From assembly GCA_002293345.1 (NCBI GenBank), contig DBDB01000004.1:4666-16388 (forward strand): 11,723 bases of DNA. The letters run 5' to 3'. The notes below the pieces were generated by a model that made no database searches, was not told where the DNA came from, and was given only the letters and a program-made list of their open reading frames with translations. Positions 6,112 to 11,723 of this stretch are shown in pieces. Numbering within the stretch: the first letter of the stretch is position 1; the number at the start of each line of letters is the position of its first letter. This DNA is from Alistipes sp. UBA943 (GTDB lineage Bacteria > Bacteroidota > Bacteroidia > Bacteroidales > Rikenellaceae). The translations under genes and the position numbers were made by a program.

Positions 6112-6887
6112 CGAACCACAAACCACGACACGATAGATATCACCCCGACGAGTGTACAGTACACGGCGAACCAGCTCAACTTGCCACGCTTCACGAGTCC
6201 GATCATGAACCTGCAGGCGAAGCACCCCGTCACGAACGCCGCTGCGAAACCCGCCGCCATGGGTCCGAAGGCAATGGTCTGTGCCGCGAACTCACCCCCC
6301 ACAATATCCAAAAACATCTTACCCAACACCGGCACCAACACCATCAGGAACGAGAACTGCGCCACAGCTTCCTTTCGGTTACCCAACATCAGCCCCGTTG
6401 CGATCGTGGCACCCGAACGCGACAGCCCCGGCATCACCGCCACCGCCTGCGCGCATCCTATAATGAACGCATCGCGATACGAAATATTGTCCCTTTCGCG
6501 TGGACGGGCCCGAAAAGCGAAGTATAGGAGTGCCGCCGTGACGAGCAACATAGCCCCCACGACGAGCAAGATCCGATGGTCGGGCAGTCCGCCGAAGAGT
6601 GTTTCAAGCAGCGGTTCGAGGGTGAATCCCACGATGACGACCGGCACAGCCGACAGAGCGAGCTTCAGGATATAGCTGAAATTGATGCGCCATATCTCAC
6701 GCCACAACACGACGATCGTGGCCAGTACCGTGGCACCATGCAACGTCAGGTCGAACGTCAATCCCCCCATCTCGGGATCCACGCCCAACAGTTCACGTGC
6801 CAGTTGCAGGTGTCCGCTGCTCGACACGGGCAGGAATTCGGTCAGACCCTGGACAATGCCCAGAATGATTGCGTCGAGAATCCCCAT
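6108..6887 (-). CDS. uppP: Undecaprenyl-diphosphate phosphatase UppP (BacA type)
   Basis: UppP removes a phosphate from undecaprenyl diphosphate, regenerating the lipid carrier used for peptidoglycan and surface polysaccharides; loss or excess alters bacitracin sensitivity in model species. The 259-aa protein is almost wholly membrane segments. It has both family motifs: QGLTEFLPVSSSGHL at 13-27 (Glu17, His26) and PGLSRSGAT at 153-161 (Arg157), the residues assigned to catalysis at the outer face of the membrane. Its ATG at 6887 shares one base with the DUF3098 stop (TGATG), and its stop overlaps the truB start, so the run is tightly coupled. Confidence 0.97.
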   Translation of the reverse strand: MGILDAIILGIVQGLTEFLPVSSSGHLQLARELLGVDPEMGGLTFDLTLHGATVLATIVVLWREIWRINFSYILKLALSAVPVVIVGFTLEPLLETLFGGLPDHRILLVVGAMLLVTAALLYFAFRARPRERDNISYRDAFIIGCAQAVAVMPGLSRSGATIATGLMLGNRKEAVAQFSFLMVLVPVLGKMFLDIVGGEFAAQTIAFGPMAAGFAAAFVTGCFACRFMIGLVKRGKLSWFAVYCTLVGVISIVSWFVVR

Positions 6888-7105
6888 CAGTCAAACTTTT
6901 TTAGCAACGCGTAGATCTCGAACACGAACCCGCCGACCACGAGGATCGGAGCCAACGTAATGCGTCGGAACGAGAACATGGCGTAATTGAACGTGTCCGG
7001 AGAGGCGCTTTTCCCACCTGCCATCAGGATGAACCCGAGTACAATGGCGGCGAATCCAACGAGGAGCAGGATGTAATTTTTCTTGGTCAGTGGCATGATC
7101 GACAT
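6887..7105 (-). CDS. DUF3098 small membrane protein
   Basis: A 72-aa protein of unknown function with two predicted membrane helices (about 12-28 and 52-67), separated by a short loop with PDTFNYAMFSFRRITLAP. Small proteins of this form between ftsX and uppP are annotated as DUF3098 in Bacteroidota, and both the position and the sequence pattern agree. The ATG at 7105 lies two nt after the ftsX TGA; ATG 7096 (MPLTKKNY) is equally possible, and the in-frame TTG at 7111 less so. The location suggests an envelope role beside FtsX or UppP, but that is inference from position only. Confidence 0.85.
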   Translation of the reverse strand: MSIMPLTKKNYILLLVGFAAIVLGFILMAGGKSASPDTFNYAMFSFRRITLAPILVVGGFVFEIYALLKKFD

Positions 7106-7107
7106 AA

Positions 7108-7998
7108 TCAACTTTTGCGAATAAATTTATAGGCTGCGAAGAGGGTGAAGAGCAGCGACAGCACGATACCGCACACGATCAGCATCCCCGCAACGATCCC
7201 CACACGGAGATAATCGGCCGGTATGGACCCCGTGGCAAGGGTGGAGGAGTTCGGGGGCGTCAGTTCGGGAATGAACGTCCCCAACCCGTGGAGTGCGAGC
7301 AACAGGAGCGCCGCGGCGATCACTCCGGCGATGGCCCCCTGGGCGACGCTCTTACCGAGTAACGGACGGAGGATGAATCCCCGGCTCGCCCCGACGAGTT
7401 TCATCGTGTCGATCAGGTTACGTTTCGATGCGATGACGAGACGGATGGTGTTGTGGAGCAGGATGAGCGAGATGACGAGCAACGCACAGCCGAATAGTAG
7501 TAATACGAGGCGGAATTTGGCCACTGTGTCATGCAGTTTGCGGGTGGTCTGTTCGGGATAGAACACGCCCTCCACGCCCTCCAGACGTCCGACACGGGTG
7601 ATGAGGCTGTCGATACGTGCACGATTCGCCGATGCCGACGTGAGGGAGAGCTCGTAACTGTCCATCAACGGATTTTCCCCGAGGATGGCCTCGAAATCCT
7701 GCCCGAAGGCCTCCCGGAACGCCTCGTCATGGAGTTTCTCCTCTTTGGAGCTGAATGTAGTTTCGCGCACGAGCTGTTCGGCGTCGAAGGCACGCCGCAA
7801 CACGGCATGCTGTTCGTCATCGAGCGAGTCTCGCAGTTCGACGGTCACGACGGTACTCTCCTGGAGGGTCTTCCCGACGCCGAGAGCGGCCCAGGTGAGG
7901 TAACCTACCGCGCTGAGCAGGAAGAGCACCAGCGCCAGGCTGATGGTCGACACGGCATAGGAGGTCCGTGTTTTACGCAATTTTTTTTCGTCTTTCAT
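7108..7998 (-). CDS. ftsX: Cell-division permease-like protein FtsX
   Basis: FtsX is the membrane subunit of the FtsEX complex, which relays ATP hydrolysis by FtsE to periplasmic cell-wall hydrolases at the division site. The 296-aa product has the standard layout: a basic cytoplasmic N-terminus, TM1 at about 16-37, a periplasmic domain of about 120 residues, then TM2 (163-182), TM3 (219-240) and TM4 (264-290). The family segment NLIDTMKLVGASRGFILRP follows TM2. No ftsE is present in this window; in Bacteroidota it is commonly elsewhere. The ATG at 7998 overlaps the upstream gene by 26 nt and includes an A8 run on the coding strand (complement of 7981-7988). Confidence 0.93.
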   Translation of the reverse strand: MKDEKKLRKTRTSYAVSTISLALVLFLLSAVGYLTWAALGVGKTLQESTVVTVELRDSLDDEQHAVLRRAFDAEQLVRETTFSSKEEKLHDEAFREAFGQDFEAILGENPLMDSYELSLTSASANRARIDSLITRVGRLEGVEGVFYPEQTTRKLHDTVAKFRLVLLLFGCALLVISLILLHNTIRLVIASKRNLIDTMKLVGASRGFILRPLLGKSVAQGAIAGVIAAALLLLALHGLGTFIPELTPPNSSTLATGSIPADYLRVGIVAGMLIVCGIVLSLLFTLFAAYKFIRKS

Positions 7999-10288
7999 AG
8001 ATGTACAGGATCAATGAGGCAGCCAGCCCGATAAGGATCAGCAGGGAGCATATGAGCGTGACCCCCTCGACGGCACTCCAGTGCGGCGACTTGAAACGCC
8101 ACTCGACGGTATGCGTCCCCGCAGGCAGTTCCACCGCGCGGAAGATGTGATGGGCACAGGAATAGGGTGTCTCGACACCATCCACATAGGCCTTCCACCC
8201 ATCGGGATAGTAGATTTCGGAGAAAATAACCATACCGGACGCGTCGGAAGTGTATTCGTACGTCAGGTGATACGGGAGATACTCGACAAGTTCGATTTCT
8301 CCTTCGCCATCAGGGAACCACGCGGCACCCCGGGCCGTGGGACGGTACAGTACCGAGTCGGGAGACACGATCACATAACGCGTGTTGAGCATATCGAGCA
8401 TCTCCTCGCGCGCGGGTCCCTCTTGGGATAAATAGCGGTCGATCACGTACTGGTAGTTCGCCAGCTTGGCGCCATGATATCCTCCTACGGAGCGATGGAA
8501 ATAGCTTGTTGTGGCATCGTTGAACGGGCTCACGGTGAGGTTCAGCACCCGATAGGCGGGGTCTTTGTCTCGCAGGATCTGTTTGTCGGCTTCCGTGGGT
8601 CGGAACGTGTTGTGGCGCGCGGCGACGAATCGCTCATGGGGCTGAAAACGCAGATCCACAGGAAGCATATCGACGATCACGATGACCGAGAGGAGTGCCA
8701 CGAGCCATTGCCGGTTCACCTTTTTAAGGGCATAGAGTGCGATGCTTCCCGCGGCGAGTAGGATCATCGACAGGGATCGCCACGCATCGCCGCGCGCCAT
8801 GTGCCATCTGTCCGTGACGATGGCATCGGCGAGTGCCTCACCGACACGTCCGCCCACCAGACTATCCATCAGCAGCACGGTTTCGTCACGTCCAAAACTG
8901 AATATCGAGCCGCCGAACAGTGCGAACAGGAGGCATATTCCTCCCGTGATCCCGGCTGCACAGGCGAGTGAGGTCAGCAGTTGCGATTTTCGGATTTTGC
9001 CGCGACATATCGGCACGAGTGCGAGTGCGGCCAACAGCGGCACGGTCCATTGCAGTACCGCGAGTGCCATCGACACAGTCCTGAATTTATTGTACCCCGG
9101 CAGGATCTCGAACGCCAGTTCGGTGAACCACATCAGGTGACTTCCCCACGCGAGTAGGAGCGCCAACAGACTCACTGCGACGATCCACCACCGGTTGCGA
9201 CCCGTTGTCAAGAATAATCCCAATATGGCCAAAAAGATTGCGGTGGCACCGAGGTATGTGGGTCCTGCCGTGTAGGGTTGCGATCCCCAGTACGACGGCA
9301 GCTGCGCGGCGGCTCGTGACGGGAGCCCATGGGCTCTCAGCGCACGCGCTGTGCGGCCATCCGTCGGAAGGCCGCGTCCCGAGTCGCCGCCCATCAGGTC
9401 GGGGACGAGCATCGTCCAACTTTCGGTACGTCCGTAACTCCACGCCGTGGCGTATTCCAGATCGAGACCTTCCCCGCCCTGCGTGTCCGCCCCTTGTGCG
9501 GACACGCTGCCGCCGCGGATCGTGTAGGGTGTATGCCGTGTGGTGTAGTACAGTGGTGCGAAGTTCGACCCCACAGCGAGGATCCCCGCTCCGAGCAGGA
9601 TAGCTGTTTTGATGCCGAATTTTCGGAGTGTTCTGCGTTTGAAATGGAAGATTCCCTCGCTGATCCACAGGGCCGCCATGGCAAGGAGGAAATAGTAGGT
9701 GATCTGCGGATGGTTGGCGCCGATTTCGAGCGACGCGAATAGTGCGGTAAGCGCTCCTCCGAGCCACATTTTCCGTTTCGATCGGGATCGCAACGTCATC
9801 CACGCCCCTCCCATCATGAGCGGCGCATATACCATCGCCCACATCTTCGTGGCATGGCCGGCGCCTATAATTAGGAAGAAGTAGGTCGACAATCCGTACG
9901 CCAGCGATGGCACCACCCCCACCCACGGATTCACGCCCATCAACAGCAACATGATCCAAAAGGCCGTCATGGCGAAGAACAGGAATCCGGTCGGGGTGTC
10001 GATAATCTTCACGACCTGGCCGATGGTGTTCTTGATGACCTGCGCCGGGTATGCCGTGTCGATCAGATAGGCCGGCATACCGCCGAACATGCGTCCCGTC
10101 CAGTGCGGATCCTCATGTGTCGCCTCGCGCGTCTCGACAATATCGCGGCGCATCCCCTCATACTGACGCAAATCGTGCTGCGGCAATACTTCCCCCGAAA
10201 ACTGCGGCGCAAACCCGATGGCGCTCACCGTGAAGAACACCAGCAACGGCATGCAGTACGACATCAACTGTTTGATCGAGATCTTCAT
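7973..10288 (-). CDS. YfhO-family polytopic membrane protein
   Basis: A 771-aa membrane protein of the YfhO family. In Firmicutes, members are needed to glycosylate lipoteichoic acid; in Bacteroidota the substrate is unknown and the name rests on homology. It begins with a membrane segment at about 8-27 and a luminal loop with GEVLPQHDLRQYEGM and WTGRMFGGMPAYL, as in GT-C-like enzymes. Many hydrophobic helices follow, then a soluble C-terminal part with YYPDGWKAYVDG, a last membrane helix and a basic tail. The ATG at 10288 lies 5 nt from a -7-like element and fits the family N-terminus. It is first in a run continuing into ftsX, whose start lies inside this gene. It carries one hairpin run (9323-9375), a 10-bp hairpin (9481-9507) and a long-loop inverted repeat (10048-10081). 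Confidence 0.9.
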   Translation of the reverse strand: MKISIKQLMSYCMPLLVFFTVSAIGFAPQFSGEVLPQHDLRQYEGMRRDIVETREATHEDPHWTGRMFGGMPAYLIDTAYPAQVIKNTIGQVVKIIDTPTGFLFFAMTAFWIMLLLMGVNPWVGVVPSLAYGLSTYFFLIIGAGHATKMWAMVYAPLMMGGAWMTLRSRSKRKMWLGGALTALFASLEIGANHPQITYYFLLAMAALWISEGIFHFKRRTLRKFGIKTAILLGAGILAVGSNFAPLYYTTRHTPYTIRGGSVSAQGADTQGGEGLDLEYATAWSYGRTESWTMLVPDLMGGDSGRGLPTDGRTARALRAHGLPSRAAAQLPSYWGSQPYTAGPTYLGATAIFLAILGLFLTTGRNRWWIVAVSLLALLLAWGSHLMWFTELAFEILPGYNKFRTVSMALAVLQWTVPLLAALALVPICRGKIRKSQLLTSLACAAGITGGICLLFALFGGSIFSFGRDETVLLMDSLVGGRVGEALADAIVTDRWHMARGDAWRSLSMILLAAGSIALYALKKVNRQWLVALLSVIVIVDMLPVDLRFQPHERFVAARHNTFRPTEADKQILRDKDPAYRVLNLTVSPFNDATTSYFHRSVGGYHGAKLANYQYVIDRYLSQEGPAREEMLDMLNTRYVIVSPDSVLYRPTARGAAWFPDGEGEIELVEYLPYHLTYEYTSDASGMVIFSEIYYPDGWKAYVDGVETPYSCAHHIFRAVELPAGTHTVEWRFKSPHWSAVEGVTLICSLLILIGLAASLILYIYERRKKIA
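9323..9375. repeat. Three hairpins inside the yfhO-like gene
   Basis: 9323-9336 is the perfect palindrome GAGCCCATGGGCTC. 9338-9351 has 6-bp arms CAGCGC/GCGCTG and loop AC. 9353-9375 has arms GCGGCC/GGCCGC, one A-A mismatch, then TCC/GGA and loop GTC. Gaps between them are 1 nt. The encoded residues are about 305-322, an Arg/Ala-rich stretch between a membrane domain and the PSYWGSQP segment. Confidence 0.87.
9481..9507. repeat. 10-bp perfect hairpin in yfhO-like gene
   Basis: Arms GCGTGTCCGC/GCGGACACGC pair perfectly over 10 bp around the loop CCCTTGT. It encodes residues about 261-270 (SVSAQGADT region). A smaller inverted repeat, ACGCC/GGCGT with loop GT, lies nearby at 9442-9453. Confidence 0.88.
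10048..10081. repeat. Inverted repeat with 16-nt loop near yfhO-like 5' end
   Basis: GGTATGCCG (10048-10056) and CGGCATACC (10073-10081) are perfect 9-bp arms separated by 16 nt. The segment encodes the conserved MPAYLIDTAYPAQ stretch, so the repeat arises within ordinary coding sequence. Its longer loop makes it less similar to the tight hairpins elsewhere. Confidence 0.7.
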
Positions 10289-10293
10289 GGGGC

Positions 10294-10301
10294 CGAAGGT
10301 A
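10294..10301 (-). promoter_or_regulatory. -7-like element of the yfhO-ftsX operon
   Basis: On the minus strand TACCTTCG resembles the Bacteroidota -7 element TAnnTTTG with one change (C for T). It ends 5 nt before the ATG at 10288, so a transcript would have almost no leader. No clear -33 TTTG is visible. Confidence 0.4.
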
Positions 10302-10313
10302 CAAAAAAATCAT

Positions 10314-10321
10314 TATCTTCG
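10314..10321 (+). promoter_or_regulatory. -7-like element of polyprenyl synthase gene
   Basis: TATCTTCG, one change from TAnnTTTG, lies 24 nt upstream of the ATG at 10346 and is divergent from the yfhO-side element 12 nt away. I found no Shine-Dalgarno sequence between it and the start. Confidence 0.45.
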
Positions 10322-10345
10322 CACCCGAAACCCGAATTAAACCCG

Positions 10346-11329
10346 ATGGTTACCTTAGATGCGATACGTCGTCCGGTCGCGGCGGAGTTGGAGGCTTATG
10401 AGTCGTTCCTGCACAAGCAATTTGCCGCGGGGGACGGATTGTTGGGCGAGATGCTTCGACATGCGTTATCGTCCCGCGGCAAGGGGGTACGTCCGTTGCT
10501 GGTGATGCTCGCCGCGGGTCTCCATAGCGACGGACGCGGGGGCGGCATACGTGCCTCGTTGGCTGCGACGTTGGTGGAGATGATCCACGTGGCGTCGCTC
10601 ATTCATGACGACGTGATCGACGAGGCGGATATGCGCCGCGGGCGTCCCTCGGTGAATGCCCGGTGGCAGTCGCACAAGGCGGTCGTACTGGGTGACTATA
10701 TCCTCGCACGTGTCATGGACATCGGTCTGCGGAGCGGACAGTACGATCTGGTGACACACATCTGCGGTTCGATGACATCGCTGTGCGAGGGCGAGTTGAT
10801 GCAAGATGAATATGTTCATTTGCCGGGAAGCGTGACACGTGAAAAATATTTCGAGATCATTCGCAAAAAGACCGCCAGTCTATTGGGCGTGAGCGCATCC
10901 GGAGGAGCCATGTCCCCCGCCCCAGCTATGCGCTCTTTGAGCGCAAACACCCCCGGGGGCGATTCTGCCGAACGTATGTATCAGTTCGGCGAGGCATTGG
11001 GCATGGCCTTCCAGATCCAAGACGACATTCTCGATTATCTCCCCACAGCCGACACGGGGAAGGAGTGCTGTAACGATTTGCGTGAAGGTAAAGTGACACT
11101 GCCGTTGATCGCCGTGATGGAACGGGGCATCGACGTGCCACCCCTCGCGACCACCCCTGTGGAGACGCTGCAAAGGCTCGTCATCGACAACGGCGGTATC
11201 GACATGGCACGCACCACGATGCAGGGTTATCTTCAAAAGGCCCTCCATATTCTTTCGGCATACCCTCCGTCGGAGTACCGTGACGCATTAGCGAACCTCT
11301 GCATCTTCGTCGGCGAACGCAATAAGTAA
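10346..11329 (+). CDS. ispB: Long-chain trans-polyprenyl diphosphate synthase
   Basis: This enzyme adds isopentenyl diphosphate units head-to-tail to an allylic primer to make an all-trans polyprenyl diphosphate, most likely the side chain of menaquinone. The 327-aa product has the first aspartate-rich motif DDVID at Asp88/89/92 with MRRG after it, and the second, DDILD, at Asp226/227/230 in GMAFQIQDDILDY. The substrate-binding segment RGKGVRPLLVM is near residue 50. I start at the ATG 10346 (MVTLDAIRRP), which fits the family; upstream in-frame sequence is the shadow of the divergent gene. Chain length cannot be read safely, so ispB is used as a family label. Residues about 181-209 (GVSASGGAMSPAP...NTPGGDSA) seem some ten residues longer than relatives I remember and include hairpins. 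Confidence 0.94.
   Translation: MVTLDAIRRPVAAELEAYESFLHKQFAAGDGLLGEMLRHALSSRGKGVRPLLVMLAAGLHSDGRGGGIRASLAATLVEMIHVASLIHDDVIDEADMRRGRPSVNARWQSHKAVVLGDYILARVMDIGLRSGQYDLVTHICGSMTSLCEGELMQDEYVHLPGSVTREKYFEIIRKKTASLLGVSASGGAMSPAPAMRSLSANTPGGDSAERMYQFGEALGMAFQIQDDILDYLPTADTGKECCNDLREGKVTLPLIAVMERGIDVPPLATTPVETLQRLVIDNGGIDMARTTMQGYLQKALHILSAYPPSEYRDALANLCIFVGERNK
10929..10959. repeat. Hairpin and palindrome in polyprenyl synthase insert
   Basis: 10929-10945 is a perfect hairpin, TGCGCTC/GAGCGCA with loop TTT. 10950-10959 is the palindrome CCCCCGGGGG. The left arm can also pair with GAGCGCA at 10891-10897. The 10-mer CTATGCGCTC (10926-10935) recurs as its reverse complement at 282-291 in the left array, and nine of its bases recur at 11431-11439 in the right array. 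Confidence 0.8.
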
Positions 11330-11373
11330 TTTTTTCAAGACCGTTGCTTTTACTTCCCCAGGAGCCAACTGTC

Positions 11374-11702
11374 GCTTTCTTAGAAGAAAGCTCCGCAAAG
11401 AATTTCGGGAGATACTGCGTATCTCCATTATATGCGCTCCAACACATCGCGACTTCCGTTGGAAGTTCCGCGTTCAAAAACCAAATCGCTGCTTATGAAC
11501 AAGTTCAACGCACCGTTTTAGTTTTCGCCCACAGCCTCTTCGAGGCTCGCGATCTGTTGTCGCGAGGACAAACCGCGCGTAGCGGCTAAGCCGGGTTTTC
11601 GGGCGTTAGACGCCAGAGTCCCGAAAACCCATACCTCTTGAGCGCCGTCGTTTACGCGGCGGGATGCAGCGACGCAGTCGCTGCCAAGCGTCGCTTGCGA
11701 CG
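11374..11702. repeat. Right intergenic hairpin array
   Basis: Positions 11330-11723 hold no credible gene. Perfect inverted repeats read here are: 11374-11391 (8 bp, loop AG), 11408-11426 (8 bp, loop TGC), 11452-11466 (6 bp, loop GTT), 11496-11507 (5 bp, loop AA), 11533-11547 (6 bp, loop TTC), 11546-11566 (7 bp, loop TCTGTTG), 11593-11630 (11 bp, 16-nt loop), 11666-11684 (8 bp, loop GCA) and 11689-11702 (6 bp, loop TT). A second structure, 11602-11614 (5 bp, loop TAG), competes with the 11-bp stem, and a bulged stem lies at 11643-11661. The array follows the polyprenyl synthase stop; no hairpin is followed by a T-tract as in an intrinsic terminator. Confidence 0.82.
11403..11427 (+). repeat. 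Dispersed palindromic repeat, right copy
   Basis: TTTCGGGAGATAC (11403-11415), loop TGC, then GTATCTCCA (11419-11427). Both blocks match 20-32 and 37-45 exactly and in the same orientation, while the loops differ in length and sequence. Sequence beyond the blocks is mostly unrelated. Confidence 0.8.
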
Positions 11703-11723
11703 ATTGCGGGAGGGGGTGGTAGG

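Noticed and set aside
7973..7998. Programmed frameshift joining the yfhO-like gene and ftsX through the A8 run
   Set aside because: A fused product would need a +1 shift, unusual on an A-run, and each gene has a complete family-typical end or start; ordinary overlap coupling is enough.
11374..11426. Intrinsic terminator for the polyprenyl synthase gene
   Set aside because: The two hairpins are strong, but neither is followed by a run of T on the plus strand.
11344..11589. 81-codon open frame in the right array, and a 72-codon frame at 149-367
   Set aside because: Both lie across the hairpin arrays, have no recognisable motif and composition unlike the real genes; they look accidental.
11546..11630. 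Integron attC site or phage attachment site
   Set aside because: No integrase, no attC core sites and no cassette structure; the stems are only part of the wider array.
1..11723. Defence system, prophage or biosynthetic cluster
   Set aside because: Every recognised gene is a housekeeping family; the novelty, if any, lies in the palindromes.

Overview
The window looks like chromosomal DNA of a Bacteroidota bacterium, probably order Bacteroidales and moderately GC-rich. Three things point that way: the gene order ftsX - DUF3098 - uppP - truB - queA, which I know as typical of that phylum; the near absence of Shine-Dalgarno sequences; and TAnnTTTG / TAnnTTCG -7 promoter elements just upstream of genes. 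Genus is not resolved. All nine recognised protein families are housekeeping. I see no tRNA, rRNA, CRISPR array, transposase, phage gene or defence gene.

Layout. 1-372: no gene, an array of short perfect hairpins. 373-4178 (minus): a PASTA-domain membrane protein, an RluD-type pseudouridine synthase and a YgiQ-type radical SAM protein, overlapping or nearly so, with their own -7 element. 4179-4281: spacer with repeat remnants. 4282-10288 (minus): YfhO-like membrane protein, FtsX, DUF3098, UppP, TruB and QueA, tightly packed down to truB, then a 93-nt gap before queA. 10289-10345: divergent promoter region. 10346-11329 (plus): a trans-polyprenyl diphosphate synthase. 11330-11723: no gene, a second hairpin array.

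The genes fit a growth and envelope theme. UppP recycles the undecaprenyl lipid carrier; the polyprenyl synthase makes a long isoprenoid chain, probably the menaquinone tail; FtsX and the PASTA protein act at the cell envelope; YfhO is a polytopic membrane protein; TruB, RluD and QueA modify tRNA or rRNA.

The unusual signal is DNA-level. Perfect inverted repeats (arms 6-11 bp, loops often 2-4 nt) are packed into both intergenic flanks and recur as tight runs of three inside ygiQ, the PASTA gene, truB and the yfhO-like gene, with further palindromes in the rluD and polyprenyl synthase genes. Some runs abut with no spacer and lie over conserved, uninserted protein segments, so codon choice creates the palindromes. 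In rluD and the polyprenyl synthase they coincide with apparent extra residues. Short repeats are shared between the two flanking arrays, the 4.2-kb spacer and the polyprenyl synthase insert, and one 8-bp stem is shared by ygiQ and the PASTA gene in different reading frames. This looks like a family of short palindromic elements, or a palindrome-making process, acting in both coding and non-coding DNA. I know of no described element that matches it exactly.
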